From: an uncultured Clostridia bacterium
Lineage (GTDB): Bacteria > Bacillota > Clostridia > Christensenellales > Borkfalkiaceae
DNA length: 25,933 nt
Reading direction: 5' to 3'
Assembly (NCBI GenBank): GCA_944369635.1
Contig: CALVXL010000154.1
Coordinates: 1-25,933 of the forward strand
Below are positions 1 to 7,243 of this stretch, one piece after another; position 1 is the first letter of the stretch, and each line of letters starts with the position of its first letter. Position numbers and translations under genes: made by a program. The notes beneath the pieces were generated by a model, which saw only the letters and a program-made list of their open reading frames with translations, had not been told where the DNA came from and made no database searches.

Positions 1-666
1 GTTTCCGTAAGTTTGCCGGAAGGTTTAAAAAGGATCGGGCGAAATTCTTTTAACGGTTGCGAAAAACTTGCTTCGCTGAATATTCCGAGCAGCGTGGAAT
101 CGATCGGAGAAAGAGCTTTCGAATCTACGAAACTCGGCGTCTGGAAAGATAACGGTTTATATTTGGATAATTGGCTTGTTTCCGTAAAGGATACGTCGAT
201 GAATAAGTTTACCGTTGCCGACGGCACGGTGGGAATTGCGGATTCCGACAACGCCCTTTTTAAAACTTCGGCGGGCGACGTCAAGGAAATCCTTCTTCCT
301 TCGACGTTAAAATATATCGGGACTTGTGCATTTAAAAATACCGGCATTGCGGAAATCGTATTTCCTGCCGGATTGATTTCGATCGGCAAACAAGCGTTTT
401 TATACTGTTCTAATTTGGCAAAAGTCAATCTCGGAGAGTGCACTGCGCTGAAATCAATAGGGGAAGCCGCTTTTTCAAGATGTAATTTCGAAGAGGTAAA
501 TATTCCTTCTTCCGTAGAATATATGGGCAGAATCATATTCAACGGAAATCAGAAGGATATGACGGTGAACTGTGCGTTTTCCGAAAAACCGCAAGGCTGG
601 AACGCAGAGTGGGCGAGTAACGTCAGTTTCGAGCCCAAACAGATAGTTGTAAACTGGCTCGGCTGA
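1..666 (+). CDS. BspA-type leucine-rich repeat protein, 3' part only
   Basis: The reading frame is open from base 1, so this is the C-terminal part of a longer gene; the start lies outside the window. The visible 221 residues hold several LRR_5 (BspA/TpLRR) repeats, recognisable by recurring units such as IPSSVESIGERAF, LPSTLKYIGTCAF, PAGLISIGKQAF and IPSSVEYMGR. A less regular stretch (about residues 45-95) interrupts the repeats. The end, with a W-rich segment (GWNAEWASNV) and no LPXTG motif or membrane anchor, is typical of secreted BspA-like proteins of gut Clostridia. Such proteins are usually surface or secreted and are thought to mediate binding, but the ligand cannot be read from sequence. 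A signal peptide could not be checked. No convincing terminator follows it. Confidence 0.85.
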   Translation, partial: VSVSLPEGLKRIGRNSFNGCEKLASLNIPSSVESIGERAFESTKLGVWKDNGLYLDNWLVSVKDTSMNKFTVADGTVGIADSDNALFKTSAGDVKEILLPSTLKYIGTCAFKNTGIAEIVFPAGLISIGKQAFLYCSNLAKVNLGECTALKSIGEAAFSRCNFEEVNIPSSVEYMGRIIFNGNQKDMTVNCAFSEKPQGWNAEWASNVSFEPKQIVVNWLG

Positions 667-702
667 TAAAGATTCTATAAGTTTTTTCAACATGCCGAAA
701 AT

Positions 703-733
703 GATTTTACTTTTTGCGGATTTGTGATAAAAT
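703..733 (+). promoter_or_regulatory. Putative extended -10 promoter of the SGNH hydrolase gene
   Basis: A TAAAAT -10 box at 728-733 is preceded by TGA at 725-727, the extended -10 arrangement, with a weak -35 (TTTACT, 706-711, 16-bp spacer). The expected start, about 7 bases after the -10, falls on or next to the ATG at 740, and no Shine-Dalgarno sequence lies between. This would make the transcript leaderless or nearly so. Confidence 0.45.
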
Positions 734-739
734 AAAATT

Positions 740-1756
740 ATGATTTACCAAAACATAGAATTTTTTAACGTAGCAGAAATCAACGACGGCATATTATATC
801 GTTTTCCTAAAATCGTTTGCGAAAATTTAGGTGTTCCCGAATATGACGCGGAGGGGAATTATCTGGGTAATTATACGGGGCATCTGGGTTCGGTGCGGTC
901 TACATACGGCGCAGAATTGCGTTTTCGCGCGAAGCCGCCGATCCGTCTCGTGCTGGAAACGGAATTCGACGATCAAGTTACCGTATATAACGGCGACTTT
1001 TTGAACCGACACTTTTTTTGCGAGCCGGGCAAGAAAAATGAATTCGTCATCAATGCCAATCCCGCCACGGAAGGAGTGAAAAACAAATCGGCAAACCGTT
1101 TTGACAAGGATCTTTGGCGCATTTCGATTAACGGAAACGGGTACATACGTTTCGTTTCACTCGAGGCCGACGATATCAGTCTGCCGAAAGAGGGGGATGC
1201 GCCGAAAACGCGGCTGCTTGTTTACGGTTCGTCCATCTCTCAAGGGGTTGGAACGCCGTTTCCCGTGCTTAATTACGTAAATGTAGGTGCGCAACTTCTC
1301 GGCATAGACGTTCTTAACAAAGCGGTATCGGGCGGATGTTTCTGCGAAGAAAAGATGGTGGAATATCTGATGAGCGAGCGGTTCGACGCCGTTTATCTCG
1401 AAGCGGGAACGAACATTGCCGACAGGCCTTATGAAATCATTGAGGAACGCGTGGGGCGGTTGATCGACACCGTCTGCGCAAAGAATGCGGATAAAAATGT
1501 ATTTATCATGACGCCGATTCGCGGCCTTTCGGACGTAAGTTCTTCAACATCGGATTATAGGGAAAATTTTACAAAGTCAAGAAAAGTAATTGAAGAACAC
1601 GCAAAAAAATTTGCGAATACCGTTCTTTTGGACGGTCATAAATTGCTGAATAAAAATTACTATCTTGCAGCCGATATTTTACATCCGTCGGAATTCGGAC
1701 ACGTGATGATGGGCGTTAATTTTGCAAAAATGCTCGGGAAATACATAAAAAAGTAA
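740..1756 (+). CDS. SGNH/GDSL-family hydrolase (probable carbohydrate esterase)
   Basis: A 338-residue protein with a C-terminal SGNH hydrolase domain. Block I is YGSSIS with the likely nucleophile Ser165, block III is EAGTN near residue 222, and block V is D312-I-L-H315, giving the Asp-His of the triad. The first 150 residues look like a beta-rich accessory domain, as in two-domain acetyl esterases acting on polysaccharides. There is no signal peptide, so it probably acts in the cytoplasm on imported sugars. The substrate is not identifiable. It is a single-gene unit, with its own putative promoter and a terminator hairpin 50 bases downstream. The ATG at 740 is the only sensible start, although no ribosome site precedes it. 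Confidence 0.85.
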   Translation: MIYQNIEFFNVAEINDGILYRFPKIVCENLGVPEYDAEGNYLGNYTGHLGSVRSTYGAELRFRAKPPIRLVLETEFDDQVTVYNGDFLNRHFFCEPGKKNEFVINANPATEGVKNKSANRFDKDLWRISINGNGYIRFVSLEADDISLPKEGDAPKTRLLVYGSSISQGVGTPFPVLNYVNVGAQLLGIDVLNKAVSGGCFCEEKMVEYLMSERFDAVYLEAGTNIADRPYEIIEERVGRLIDTVCAKNADKNVFIMTPIRGLSDVSSSTSDYRENFTKSRKVIEEHAKKFANTVLLDGHKLLNKNYYLAADILHPSEFGHVMMGVNFAKMLGKYIKK

Positions 1757-1800
1757 GTGTGAACAAACTTATTGTCGGCAAATTTCAGTGAATGTAGTAA

Positions 1801-1858
1801 ATTTAAAAGAGCGGATCCGATTTTTCGGTTCCGCTTTTTCGGTTCCGCTCTTTTAGAT
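1801..1858 (+). terminator. Nested intrinsic terminator with a duplicated right arm
   Basis: Left arm AAAAGAGCGGATCCGA (1805-1820) pairs with TCGGTTCCGCTCTTTT (1839-1854), with one T/T mismatch. A 14-base tandem duplication gives a second copy of the right arm (TCGGTTCCGC, 1825-1834), so a shorter alternative hairpin, 1811-1834, also forms and is followed by TTTTT. It ends the SGNH hydrolase transcript and, being A/T flanked, could also act on the minus strand. Confidence 0.8.
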
Positions 1859-1900
1859 TTATAAAATAACAGTATACAAGGGGAGAATAAGTATCTTAAT

Positions 1901-1930
1901 AAAAAAAACCGAATCAAATATATGATTCGG
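1901..1930 (-). terminator. Intrinsic terminator of the tRNA operon
   Basis: On the minus strand, CCGAATCA (1930-1923) and TGATTCGG (1916-1909) form a perfect 8-bp stem with a 6-base loop, followed by eight T residues (1908-1901). It lies 15 bases after the tRNA-Leu 3' end. Confidence 0.9.
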
Positions 1931-1945
1931 AAAATATAATTAAAT

Positions 1946-2032
1946 TGGTGCCGGGGATCGGACTTGAACCGATACGGAATTTCTTCCGAGGGATTTTAAG
2001 TCCCTTGCGTCTGCCTGTTTCGCCACCTCGGC
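1946..2032 (-). tRNA. tRNA-Leu (anticodon UAA)
   Basis: The 87-base gene folds as a class II tRNA: anticodon stem AGGGA/TCCCT around loop CTTAAAA, variable arm CGGAA-GAAA-TTCCG, T arm ATCGG-TTCAAGT-CCGAT, and an encoded CCA end. The acceptor stem GCCGAGG/CCCCGGC has an A-C mismatch at the fifth pair, which is unusual. It is the last gene of a four-tRNA operon. Confidence 0.95.
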
Positions 2033-2039
2033 AAAGAAG

Positions 2040-2114
2040 TGGAGGCGCCACCCAGACTCGAACTGGGGAATGAAGGTTTTGCAGACCTTGGCCTTACCAC
2101 TTGGCTATGGCGCC
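2040..2114 (-). tRNA. tRNA-Cys (anticodon GCA)
   Basis: The cloverleaf has a perfect acceptor stem GGCGCCA/TGGCGCC, anticodon loop CTGCAAA (GCA), T loop TTCGAGT and an encoded CCA. It is separated from tRNA-Leu by 7 bases. Confidence 0.96.
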
Positions 2115-2172
2115 TTATCCGATTCCGTTTTGCCTTGCGACAACCGGGGAGAAAACTCCCCGAATAAAAAAA

Positions 2173-2247
2173 TGGAGCGGGAAACGAGATTCGAACTCGC
2201 GACATTCGCCTTGGCAAGGCGACGCTCTACCACTGAGCCATTCCCGC
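2173..2247 (-). tRNA. tRNA-Gly (anticodon GCC)
   Basis: The acceptor stem is GCGGGAA/TTCCCGC, the anticodon loop is TTGCCAA within a strong CGCC/GGCG stem, the T loop is TTCGAAT, and CCA is encoded. It is the second gene of the tRNA operon. Confidence 0.96.
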
Positions 2248-2263
2248 ATATGTAATGAAAATT

Positions 2264-2339
2264 TGGTGGGAGCTACAGGGCTCGAACCTGTGACCCCCTG
2301 CTTGTAAGGCAGATGCTCTCCCAGCTGAGCTAAGCTCCC
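2264..2339 (-). tRNA. tRNA-Val (anticodon UAC)
   Basis: The acceptor stem is GGGAGCT/AGCTCCC, the anticodon loop is CTTACAA (UAC), the T arm is ACAGG-TTCGAGC-CCTGT, and CCA is encoded. It is the promoter-proximal tRNA of the operon. Confidence 0.96.
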
Positions 2340-2363
2340 GTCCGCCTTTCCGATTGCTCAACT

Positions 2364-2392
2364 AATATACCAAATTCAAAAAAATTTTGCAA
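2364..2392 (-). promoter_or_regulatory. Sigma-A promoter of the tRNA operon
   Basis: On the minus strand TTGCAA (2392-2387), a 17-bp spacer and TATATT (2369-2364) lie just upstream of tRNA-Val. The expected start, near 2357, leaves a short 5' leader for removal by RNase P. Confidence 0.85.
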
Positions 2393-2606
2393 GTGTTTTC
2401 ATATAGGTTTTTAAATTTTTTTTTTAATTTTTTTACGAAGCGCGTTTCCGTTGCTTTCCCATAAGGAAGGAGAAGGAAGTTTTTTCTTCGGCATAGGTAT
2501 GCATGAACGATAAAAGAGGTGAGTCGGCTTGCAATATCCTCATATAATTATTGTATTGATTTGATAAGAGCGTGTAAAGCTGATCGATTCCGCCACGGAA
2601 AAACGG

Positions 2607-2635
2607 TTGCCAAATTCAAAAATATATACTATAAT
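2607..2635 (+). promoter_or_regulatory. Distal sigma-A promoter (P1) of the ntp operon
   Basis: TTGCCA (2607-2612), a 17-bp spacer and a perfect TATAAT (2630-2635). It is preceded by CCACGGAAAAACGG, a block partly repeated before the second promoter. The expected start is near 2642, about 250 bases before ntpF. Confidence 0.85.
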
Positions 2636-2721
2636 AGAAATACGTAACAGGATACCTATTTTATTTTTCTGTTTCGGAAGTTGTGTATAAGCAGAAATTA
2701 ACGAACGCTACGGAAAAAGTG

Positions 2722-2750
2722 TTGCCAAGGCGGCAAAAATATATTATAAT
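2722..2750 (+). promoter_or_regulatory. Proximal sigma-A promoter (P2) of the ntp operon
   Basis: TTGCCA (2722-2727), a 17-bp spacer and a perfect TATAAT (2745-2750), preceded by CTACGGAAAAAGTG. It lies exactly 115 bases after P1. The expected start, near 2757, gives a leader of about 130 bases to the ntpF start codon. Confidence 0.88.
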
Positions 2751-2889
2751 TAAATCGTTGCGGAAGATCGGGTTGACGTAGGGCCTTTCATGCGTACTTA
2801 TAATTCTGCGTAAATTGCAAAGGCTTTAAAGTAGTTAATATATTGTATGACCGAACGGAGCGCAATGTGCTTAAAAAAGGCAGGGTATT

Positions 2890-3198
2890 ATGAACGAAGT
2901 TATCAATTCTATTCTGGAAGCGGAAGAAAAGGCCGCAAAGATCGTAGCAGAAGCGGGTGAAGAGAGCAAGGCGCGCATCATAAAGGGTGAAGAAGTTTGC
3001 GAAAAGGAAAAAGAACAGGCGATCACCGATTTTCTTGACGAGCGCAAGCGCGTTCTGTCGGAAGCAGAAGCCAAGGCTCAAGCGGCGTATGACGAGATCT
3101 TGAAAGCGGGCGAAGCGCGTGCCGAAGCTCTGAAAAAAAATTGCGCCGACCGCGTTTCTGGCGCGGCTGAAACCGTTATCGGGAGGATTTTCGGCTGA
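2890..3198 (+). CDS. ntpF: V-type ATPase subunit G/H (peripheral stalk)
   Basis: A 102-residue, highly charged Ala/Glu/Lys-rich protein that is almost entirely predicted coiled coil (MNEVINSILEAEEKAAKIV onwards). It matches in size, composition and first-gene position the stalk subunit called NtpF in Enterococcus hirae and AhaH/subunit H in archaea. It would pair with NtpE to form the peripheral stalk that holds the catalytic head against the membrane subunit NtpI. It is the first gene of the operon. Its stop codon overlaps the ntpI start by one base (TGATG), so translation is probably coupled. The sequence is of low complexity, so the call relies on gene order as much as on sequence. Confidence 0.88.
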   Translation: MNEVINSILEAEEKAAKIVAEAGEESKARIIKGEEVCEKEKEQAITDFLDERKRVLSEAEAKAQAAYDEILKAGEARAEALKKNCADRVSGAAETVIGRIFG

Positions 3199-5198
3199 TG
3201 GCAATCGTCAAAATGGCAAAAATGAAGTTGACGGGGCTGTCCTATGAGAAGGAAAAGCTTCTGAATACGCTTCATAAAACGCAGCTCGTCGAGTTGAAGT
3301 GTACAAAAGAAGATCTTCCCGTAACCCCTGATGCTGCAGATACAAATTTAAAAAACGAGATTTCCGAAAAACTTGCCCGTACGGAGCGCAGTATCGCATT
3401 TATTACCGATCAGCTTGACCGTGCGAAAAAGCAGGATTATTATCCGAAAGAAAATGGCGGGCTCAGCAACGATATACTCATCGGCTATGACGATTTCATG
3501 AGTACTTCGGGTAACGAGGTCGAGCTTTCGTATATAATCGATAAAATGGAGGAATATTCTCGCCGTCTGTCAGATGCGAAATCGCGCCGCGTGAAGATCG
3601 ACAACCAGATAGCGCAACTCGAACCGTATCTTTGCGTGGATGAAAAATTTTCTGATTTCAAAGACACCGCTTGTACGAAATGCGCGTTGGGCACCATCGG
3701 CGACGTCGCTTTGGAGCAGCTGAAAAATTATCTTAAAAACGAGCCGCTCGCGGATCTGACGGTGTTTTCCGCAGAACGTCAAAGCACAATACTGATTGTA
3801 GCCCATAACGACTGCGCGGAAGAAGTTTTCAAAAAGGCAAACGAATTATCCTTTTCGAAATGTCCGTTTAACATGGATCGGTGTGCGAAAGAAGAGGCCG
3901 TCGCCTTATATAAAGAGCGGAAGCAATGCGACTTTATCGAAAAAGACGTCAATAAAAAAGTCTGCGGCAAGTCCGGAAATTTACGGAATTTAAAAATTCT
4001 TGCCGATTTCTATGCTTTTCAGCTGGAAAAGCTGAATGCTTCCGAGAAATTCGGCAGGACGGCAAGTACTTTTACGCTGAGCGGATATTTGCCCGAAGAG
4101 GAGATCGCCCGTGTAAAAAACGCCGTTTACGATACGACGGAAGCCGTGGTCATGGAGTTTTCAAAGCCTGCGGACGACGAAACGCCGCCTACGCTTTTGA
4201 AAAACAAGGGACCCGCAAAAGCCGCTGAATTTGTTACCAATATGTATTCCGCGCCCGACTATCGCGAATTCGATCCGAACGGCGTTGTTTTCATATTCTT
4301 TATGGTTTTTTTCGGGCTTATCATGGCGGATATCGGCTATGGAGTTTTACTGTTGGTCGGCGGACTGATCATGCTCAGTCGGTTAAAAATTGACAACGGA
4401 TTTAAAAAACTCGTATATATCATTACTTACGGCGGGGCATTTACAATACTGTTCGGACTTTTGTTCGGTTCCGTGTTCGGTTTTTCCATCTATAAGTTTT
4501 TGCCCGATCCGACGTTAAGCGGCGATGAGGGAAGAATCAACGTTCTGATTATCTTGCTCTGCTGTCTGGCTTTGGGGCTGGTTCAGATCACGGTGGGTTA
4601 TATCTTGAAAGCGGTCAATTGTTTCCGTCAGAAACAGTATTTGGACGGTATTTTCGACGGTCTCACCTGGGTTTTATTTAATATCGGCTTGTTCTTTGCC
4701 GTGTTCAATTTCCTTACGGAATATTTCTCAATTCCCGTAGCGCAGGGCGTAAAGAGTTTTTTCGATACGATGGCTTTGCCGGGGGTAATCATGCTCGGCG
4801 TCGGACTGTTTGTTGCGATGGTTACGGCGGGAAGAAAGGAAAAGCTTCTCGGAAAGTTTACAAAAGGCTTTGGCGCCGTTTACGGAATTATCAACCTTTT
4901 ATCCGATGTGCTCAGTTATGCGCGTCTGTTCGGTCTTATGCTTTCGGGCATGATCATCGCGCAGCAATTCAACGGCATCGGCCTCGATCTGATCGCGGTG
5001 GGGAGTATCGGATATGTTTTCGGTCCGTTGGTAATGCTGATAGGACATACGTTTAATATTGCGATGGGTGTTCTGGGCGCTTACGTGCATGACTGCCGTC
5101 TGCAATACATCGAATTCTTTTCCAAGTTCTATGCGGGCGAAGGGGAACTGTTCACGCCTCTCGGTTCGCAGTTTAAGTTTATACATTTAACCAAGTAA
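3198..5198 (+). CDS. ntpI: V-type ATPase subunit I (a-type membrane subunit)
   Basis: A 666-residue protein of the usual two-part architecture: a cytoplasmic, coiled-coil-rich N-terminal half (to about residue 360) that binds the peripheral stalks, and a membrane half with about seven or eight helices starting at VVFIFFMVFFGLIMADIGYG. The segment LSDVLSYARLFGLMLSG contains Arg576 at the position of the essential arginine that faces the rotor ring (compare yeast Vph1 R735). It forms the ion half-channels with the NtpK ring. A strong GGGAGG ribosome site sits inside the end of ntpF. The gene is followed 20 bases later by ntpK. Confidence 0.95.
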   Translation: MAIVKMAKMKLTGLSYEKEKLLNTLHKTQLVELKCTKEDLPVTPDAADTNLKNEISEKLARTERSIAFITDQLDRAKKQDYYPKENGGLSNDILIGYDDFMSTSGNEVELSYIIDKMEEYSRRLSDAKSRRVKIDNQIAQLEPYLCVDEKFSDFKDTACTKCALGTIGDVALEQLKNYLKNEPLADLTVFSAERQSTILIVAHNDCAEEVFKKANELSFSKCPFNMDRCAKEEAVALYKERKQCDFIEKDVNKKVCGKSGNLRNLKILADFYAFQLEKLNASEKFGRTASTFTLSGYLPEEEIARVKNAVYDTTEAVVMEFSKPADDETPPTLLKNKGPAKAAEFVTNMYSAPDYREFDPNGVVFIFFMVFFGLIMADIGYGVLLLVGGLIMLSRLKIDNGFKKLVYIITYGGAFTILFGLLFGSVFGFSIYKFLPDPTLSGDEGRINVLIILLCCLALGLVQITVGYILKAVNCFRQKQYLDGIFDGLTWVLFNIGLFFAVFNFLTEYFSIPVAQGVKSFFDTMALPGVIMLGVGLFVAMVTAGRKEKLLGKFTKGFGAVYGIINLLSDVLSYARLFGLMLSGMIIAQQFNGIGLDLIAVGSIGYVFGPLVMLIGHTFNIAMGVLGAYVHDCRLQYIEFFSKFYAGEGELFTPLGSQFKFIHLTK

Positions 5199-5218
5199 AT
5201 TTTTTGGAGGACAAAATT

Positions 5219-5665
5219 ATGAGTGGTCAGGCAATTGCAATCCTCGGATTGGCACTTTGCGCAGGGTTGTGCGGCGTAGGTTCCGCAGTCGGCTTATTTA
5301 AAACGGGTTCCGCTGCGGCGGGCGTGCTTGCGGAGGACGCGAAGAAATTCAGCAAAGTCATGGTGTTGGTATTACTTCCCGCTACGCAGGGTATTTACGG
5401 CTTCGTTATGGCGCTGGTAGGACAAGGCGCTATCACGTCCGCCATGAGCGTAGGTCAGGGCTGGGCGGTATTCGCCGCCGTAATGCCGCTGGCAATCACG
5501 GGACTTATTTCGGCAATTTATCAGGGCAAAACGTCCACAAGCTGTATTTATGCCGTGGCAAAAGATGAAAAACTTTCCGGTAAATTGATCATGTTCCCGG
5601 CGATGGTCGAAACTTATGCAATTTTCGGTTTCGTTATTTCGCTTCTTTTCACGCTTTCTTTGTAA
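5219..5665 (+). CDS. ntpK: V-type ATPase subunit K (rotor proteolipid), sodium-type
   Basis: A 148-residue four-helix proteolipid, a fused double hairpin as in Enterococcus hirae NtpK. The ATG at 5219 is chosen because GGAGG (5206-5210) lies eight bases before it; an in-frame TTG further upstream would overlap that site. The ion-binding residues of the E. hirae sodium site are all present with a constant offset of eight: Leu53, Thr56 and Gln57 in LLPATQGIYG, Tyr60, Gln102 in IYQGK, and the carboxylate Glu131 in MVETYAIFGF. As in E. hirae, only the second hairpin carries the carboxylate. The ring rotates against NtpI, moving Na+ across the membrane in step with ATP turnover. Confidence 0.96.
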   Translation: MSGQAIAILGLALCAGLCGVGSAVGLFKTGSAAAGVLAEDAKKFSKVMVLVLLPATQGIYGFVMALVGQGAITSAMSVGQGWAVFAAVMPLAITGLISAIYQGKTSTSCIYAVAKDEKLSGKLIMFPAMVETYAIFGFVISLLFTLSL

Positions 5666-5674
5666 GGGTGCGTT

Positions 5675-6250
5675 ATGGAAGGTAAAGAGGCTATCATCGC
5701 CAGAATTATAGGCGATGCAAAGAATAAAGCCGAAGTGCTTTTGCGCGACGCGGATACAAATGTTGCGGAAAGCGAACGCGAGGCGAAAGAGTGGATTGCC
5801 GATTATCTGAAAGCGCAGAGAAAGCTCCTTGCGGAAGAGGCGGAAAACGTCGTAACGAGAAGAAAGACGGTTGCCGAGCTCGATTGCCGAAAGGTAGCGC
5901 TCAGCGCAAAGCAGGCAGTAATTTCCGAGGTTTTTGAACGCGCCTTACAAAGTGCGGAATCTTTTCCCGAAGTAAAATATCTTGAAATCGTGGAAAAGCT
6001 TTGCAACGAAAACGCTGAAGAAGGCGATACGCTGATTTTGGCGGCGAGCGCTCCGCTAAAAGAAACGGACATCGCCAAATTGCCCGTTTTTAAAGAGAAA
6101 AAGCTGAAATTCGGCGGCACGAGCGACAAATTCCGCGGCGGCATAATGCTGGTCAACGACGTATGCGATAAAGATCTTTCGTTCAAAGCGCTGCTTGACA
6201 ATAAAAAAGACGAGCTCGAAGCGGAGATTGCCGCCGCGCTTTTTGCGTAA
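5675..6250 (+). CDS. ntpE: V-type ATPase subunit E (peripheral stalk)
   Basis: A 191-residue protein with a long N-terminal helix rich in Ala, Glu, Lys and Arg (to about residue 90) and a small globular C-terminal domain ending near FRGGIMLVNDVCDKDLSFKALLD, the pattern of vATP-synt_E proteins. It pairs with NtpF in the peripheral stalk and contacts the catalytic head. It begins nine bases after ntpK, with AGGG as ribosome site, and lies in the standard position of the Ntp operon. Confidence 0.93.
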   Translation: MEGKEAIIARIIGDAKNKAEVLLRDADTNVAESEREAKEWIADYLKAQRKLLAEEAENVVTRRKTVAELDCRKVALSAKQAVISEVFERALQSAESFPEVKYLEIVEKLCNENAEEGDTLILAASAPLKETDIAKLPVFKEKKLKFGGTSDKFRGGIMLVNDVCDKDLSFKALLDNKKDELEAEIAAALFA

Positions 6251-6265
6251 TGATTTGGAGTTTTT

Positions 6266-7243
6266 ATGATCGATAATATCTTTGCCAATGCGCGCGCGGT
6301 CGCGGAGGAAAACGGACTGCTCGGCATTGACAGACTCAACAGAATGGCGGACGCCGCGTCGCCCGAAGAGGCATTTAAAGTCCTTTCCGAAGTGAATTTC
6401 GGGGAGGGCGTCGCCGCGGACTCGTCCGACTATGAGCGCGCCGTCGAGGCGGAGGAAAGAAAACTCGCGTTATTTATCCGTGAAGTTTCTCCCGACGAAA
6501 AGCTGAAAATCTTTCTGCTGGCGGAAAACGATTATCATAATGCCGAGGCAATCGTTCGGGCAAAGTATCTTAAAATCGACTTTTCGCCCATGCTGACGGC
6601 GGAAGGTCTATACGCTTCGGAATATCTGAAAGATAAGATTTTTGCCGACGATTATAAGAGTTTTTCGCCTGTTTTGGCGGAAGCTTTGCTCACGGCGGAC
6701 AATCTTTTCGTATCCATGAAAGCGGACGGCAAAACGCTGAGCGCTCTTTTCCGTTGCGCGTTATATAAAGAACTTGCGGCAGCGGCAAAATCGGATAAAA
6801 CGCTTTCGGCGATTTTTTCCGCAAAGGCGGATGCCGCGAATATTGCCGTTGCGCTTCGCGCGCGGAATATTTTCGAATGCGAACAGATGCGCGTTACGGG
6901 CGGAACGCTTACCGATTCCGAACTTAAGTTTTTGTGCGATGAAAACGCGGAATCGATCAAGGAAAAGTTTCGGTATTCCGCGTTGAAAGCTTTTATCGAC
7001 CGCGCGGCGGAGGATTTGGCGAAAAATCGGCCGCTTTCCGATTTTGAAAAATATGCGGACGGTTATGCGCTCGCTCTGTTAAAAAAAGAAAAGTACAGCG
7101 ACGAAGGGTATCGCCCATTCTTAAGATATTGTTATTATAAGCGCGCGGAGATCAAAAACGTGCGTATCGTCATGTCCTGTCTTGTAAACGGGATTGACGG
7201 CGGATTCATCAAAGAAAGGATCAGGGAAAGTTATGAAGGGTAA
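6266..7243 (+). CDS. ntpC: V-type ATPase subunit C (rotor-to-stalk linker, d-like)
   Basis: A 325-residue, mostly helical, Ala-rich soluble protein matching the vATP-synt_AC39 family in length and in segments such as ENDYHNAEAIVRAKYL, and a C-terminal region with KNVRIVMSCLVNGIDGGFIKERIRE. This family forms a three-lobed funnel that sits on the NtpK ring and joins it to the central shaft (NtpD/NtpG). A GGAG ribosome site precedes the ATG by eight bases. The end overlaps the ntpG start by 11 bases. Confidence 0.93.
   Translation: MIDNIFANARAVAEENGLLGIDRLNRMADAASPEEAFKVLSEVNFGEGVAADSSDYERAVEAEERKLALFIREVSPDEKLKIFLLAENDYHNAEAIVRAKYLKIDFSPMLTAEGLYASEYLKDKIFADDYKSFSPVLAEALLTADNLFVSMKADGKTLSALFRCALYKELAAAAKSDKTLSAIFSAKADAANIAVALRARNIFECEQMRVTGGTLTDSELKFLCDENAESIKEKFRYSALKAFIDRAAEDLAKNRPLSDFEKYADGYALALLKKEKYSDEGYRPFLRYCYYKRAEIKNVRIVMSCLVNGIDGGFIKERIRESYEG

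Larger units (their letters stand above)
2393..2889. other. Non-coding region upstream of the ATPase operon
   Basis: About 500 bases hold no credible gene on either strand. The left part (2400-2445) is very T-rich. The right part carries two strong promoters pointing right (2607-2635 and 2722-2750). A weaker candidate, TTGCAA at 2529-2534 with TGTATT at 2552-2557, may be a third. Transcripts would have leaders of roughly 130 and 250 bases. I could not recognise a known riboswitch in them, nor exclude a structured leader. Confidence 0.7.

Noticed and set aside
1996..2307. Short open frames across the tRNA cluster
   Set aside because: The DNA folds into four good tRNAs, and the frames, such as one reading GATGLEPVT, are the common false genes produced by tRNA sequence.
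2772..2805. Third strong promoter (TTGACG with TATAAT) before ntpF
   Set aside because: The spacer would be 20 bp, too long for good sigma-A use; P1 and P2 are much better.
2393..2889. Known riboswitch or small RNA gene upstream of the ntp operon
   Set aside because: I could not trace a consensus structure or an internal terminator by eye, so nothing is named, though a structured leader remains possible.
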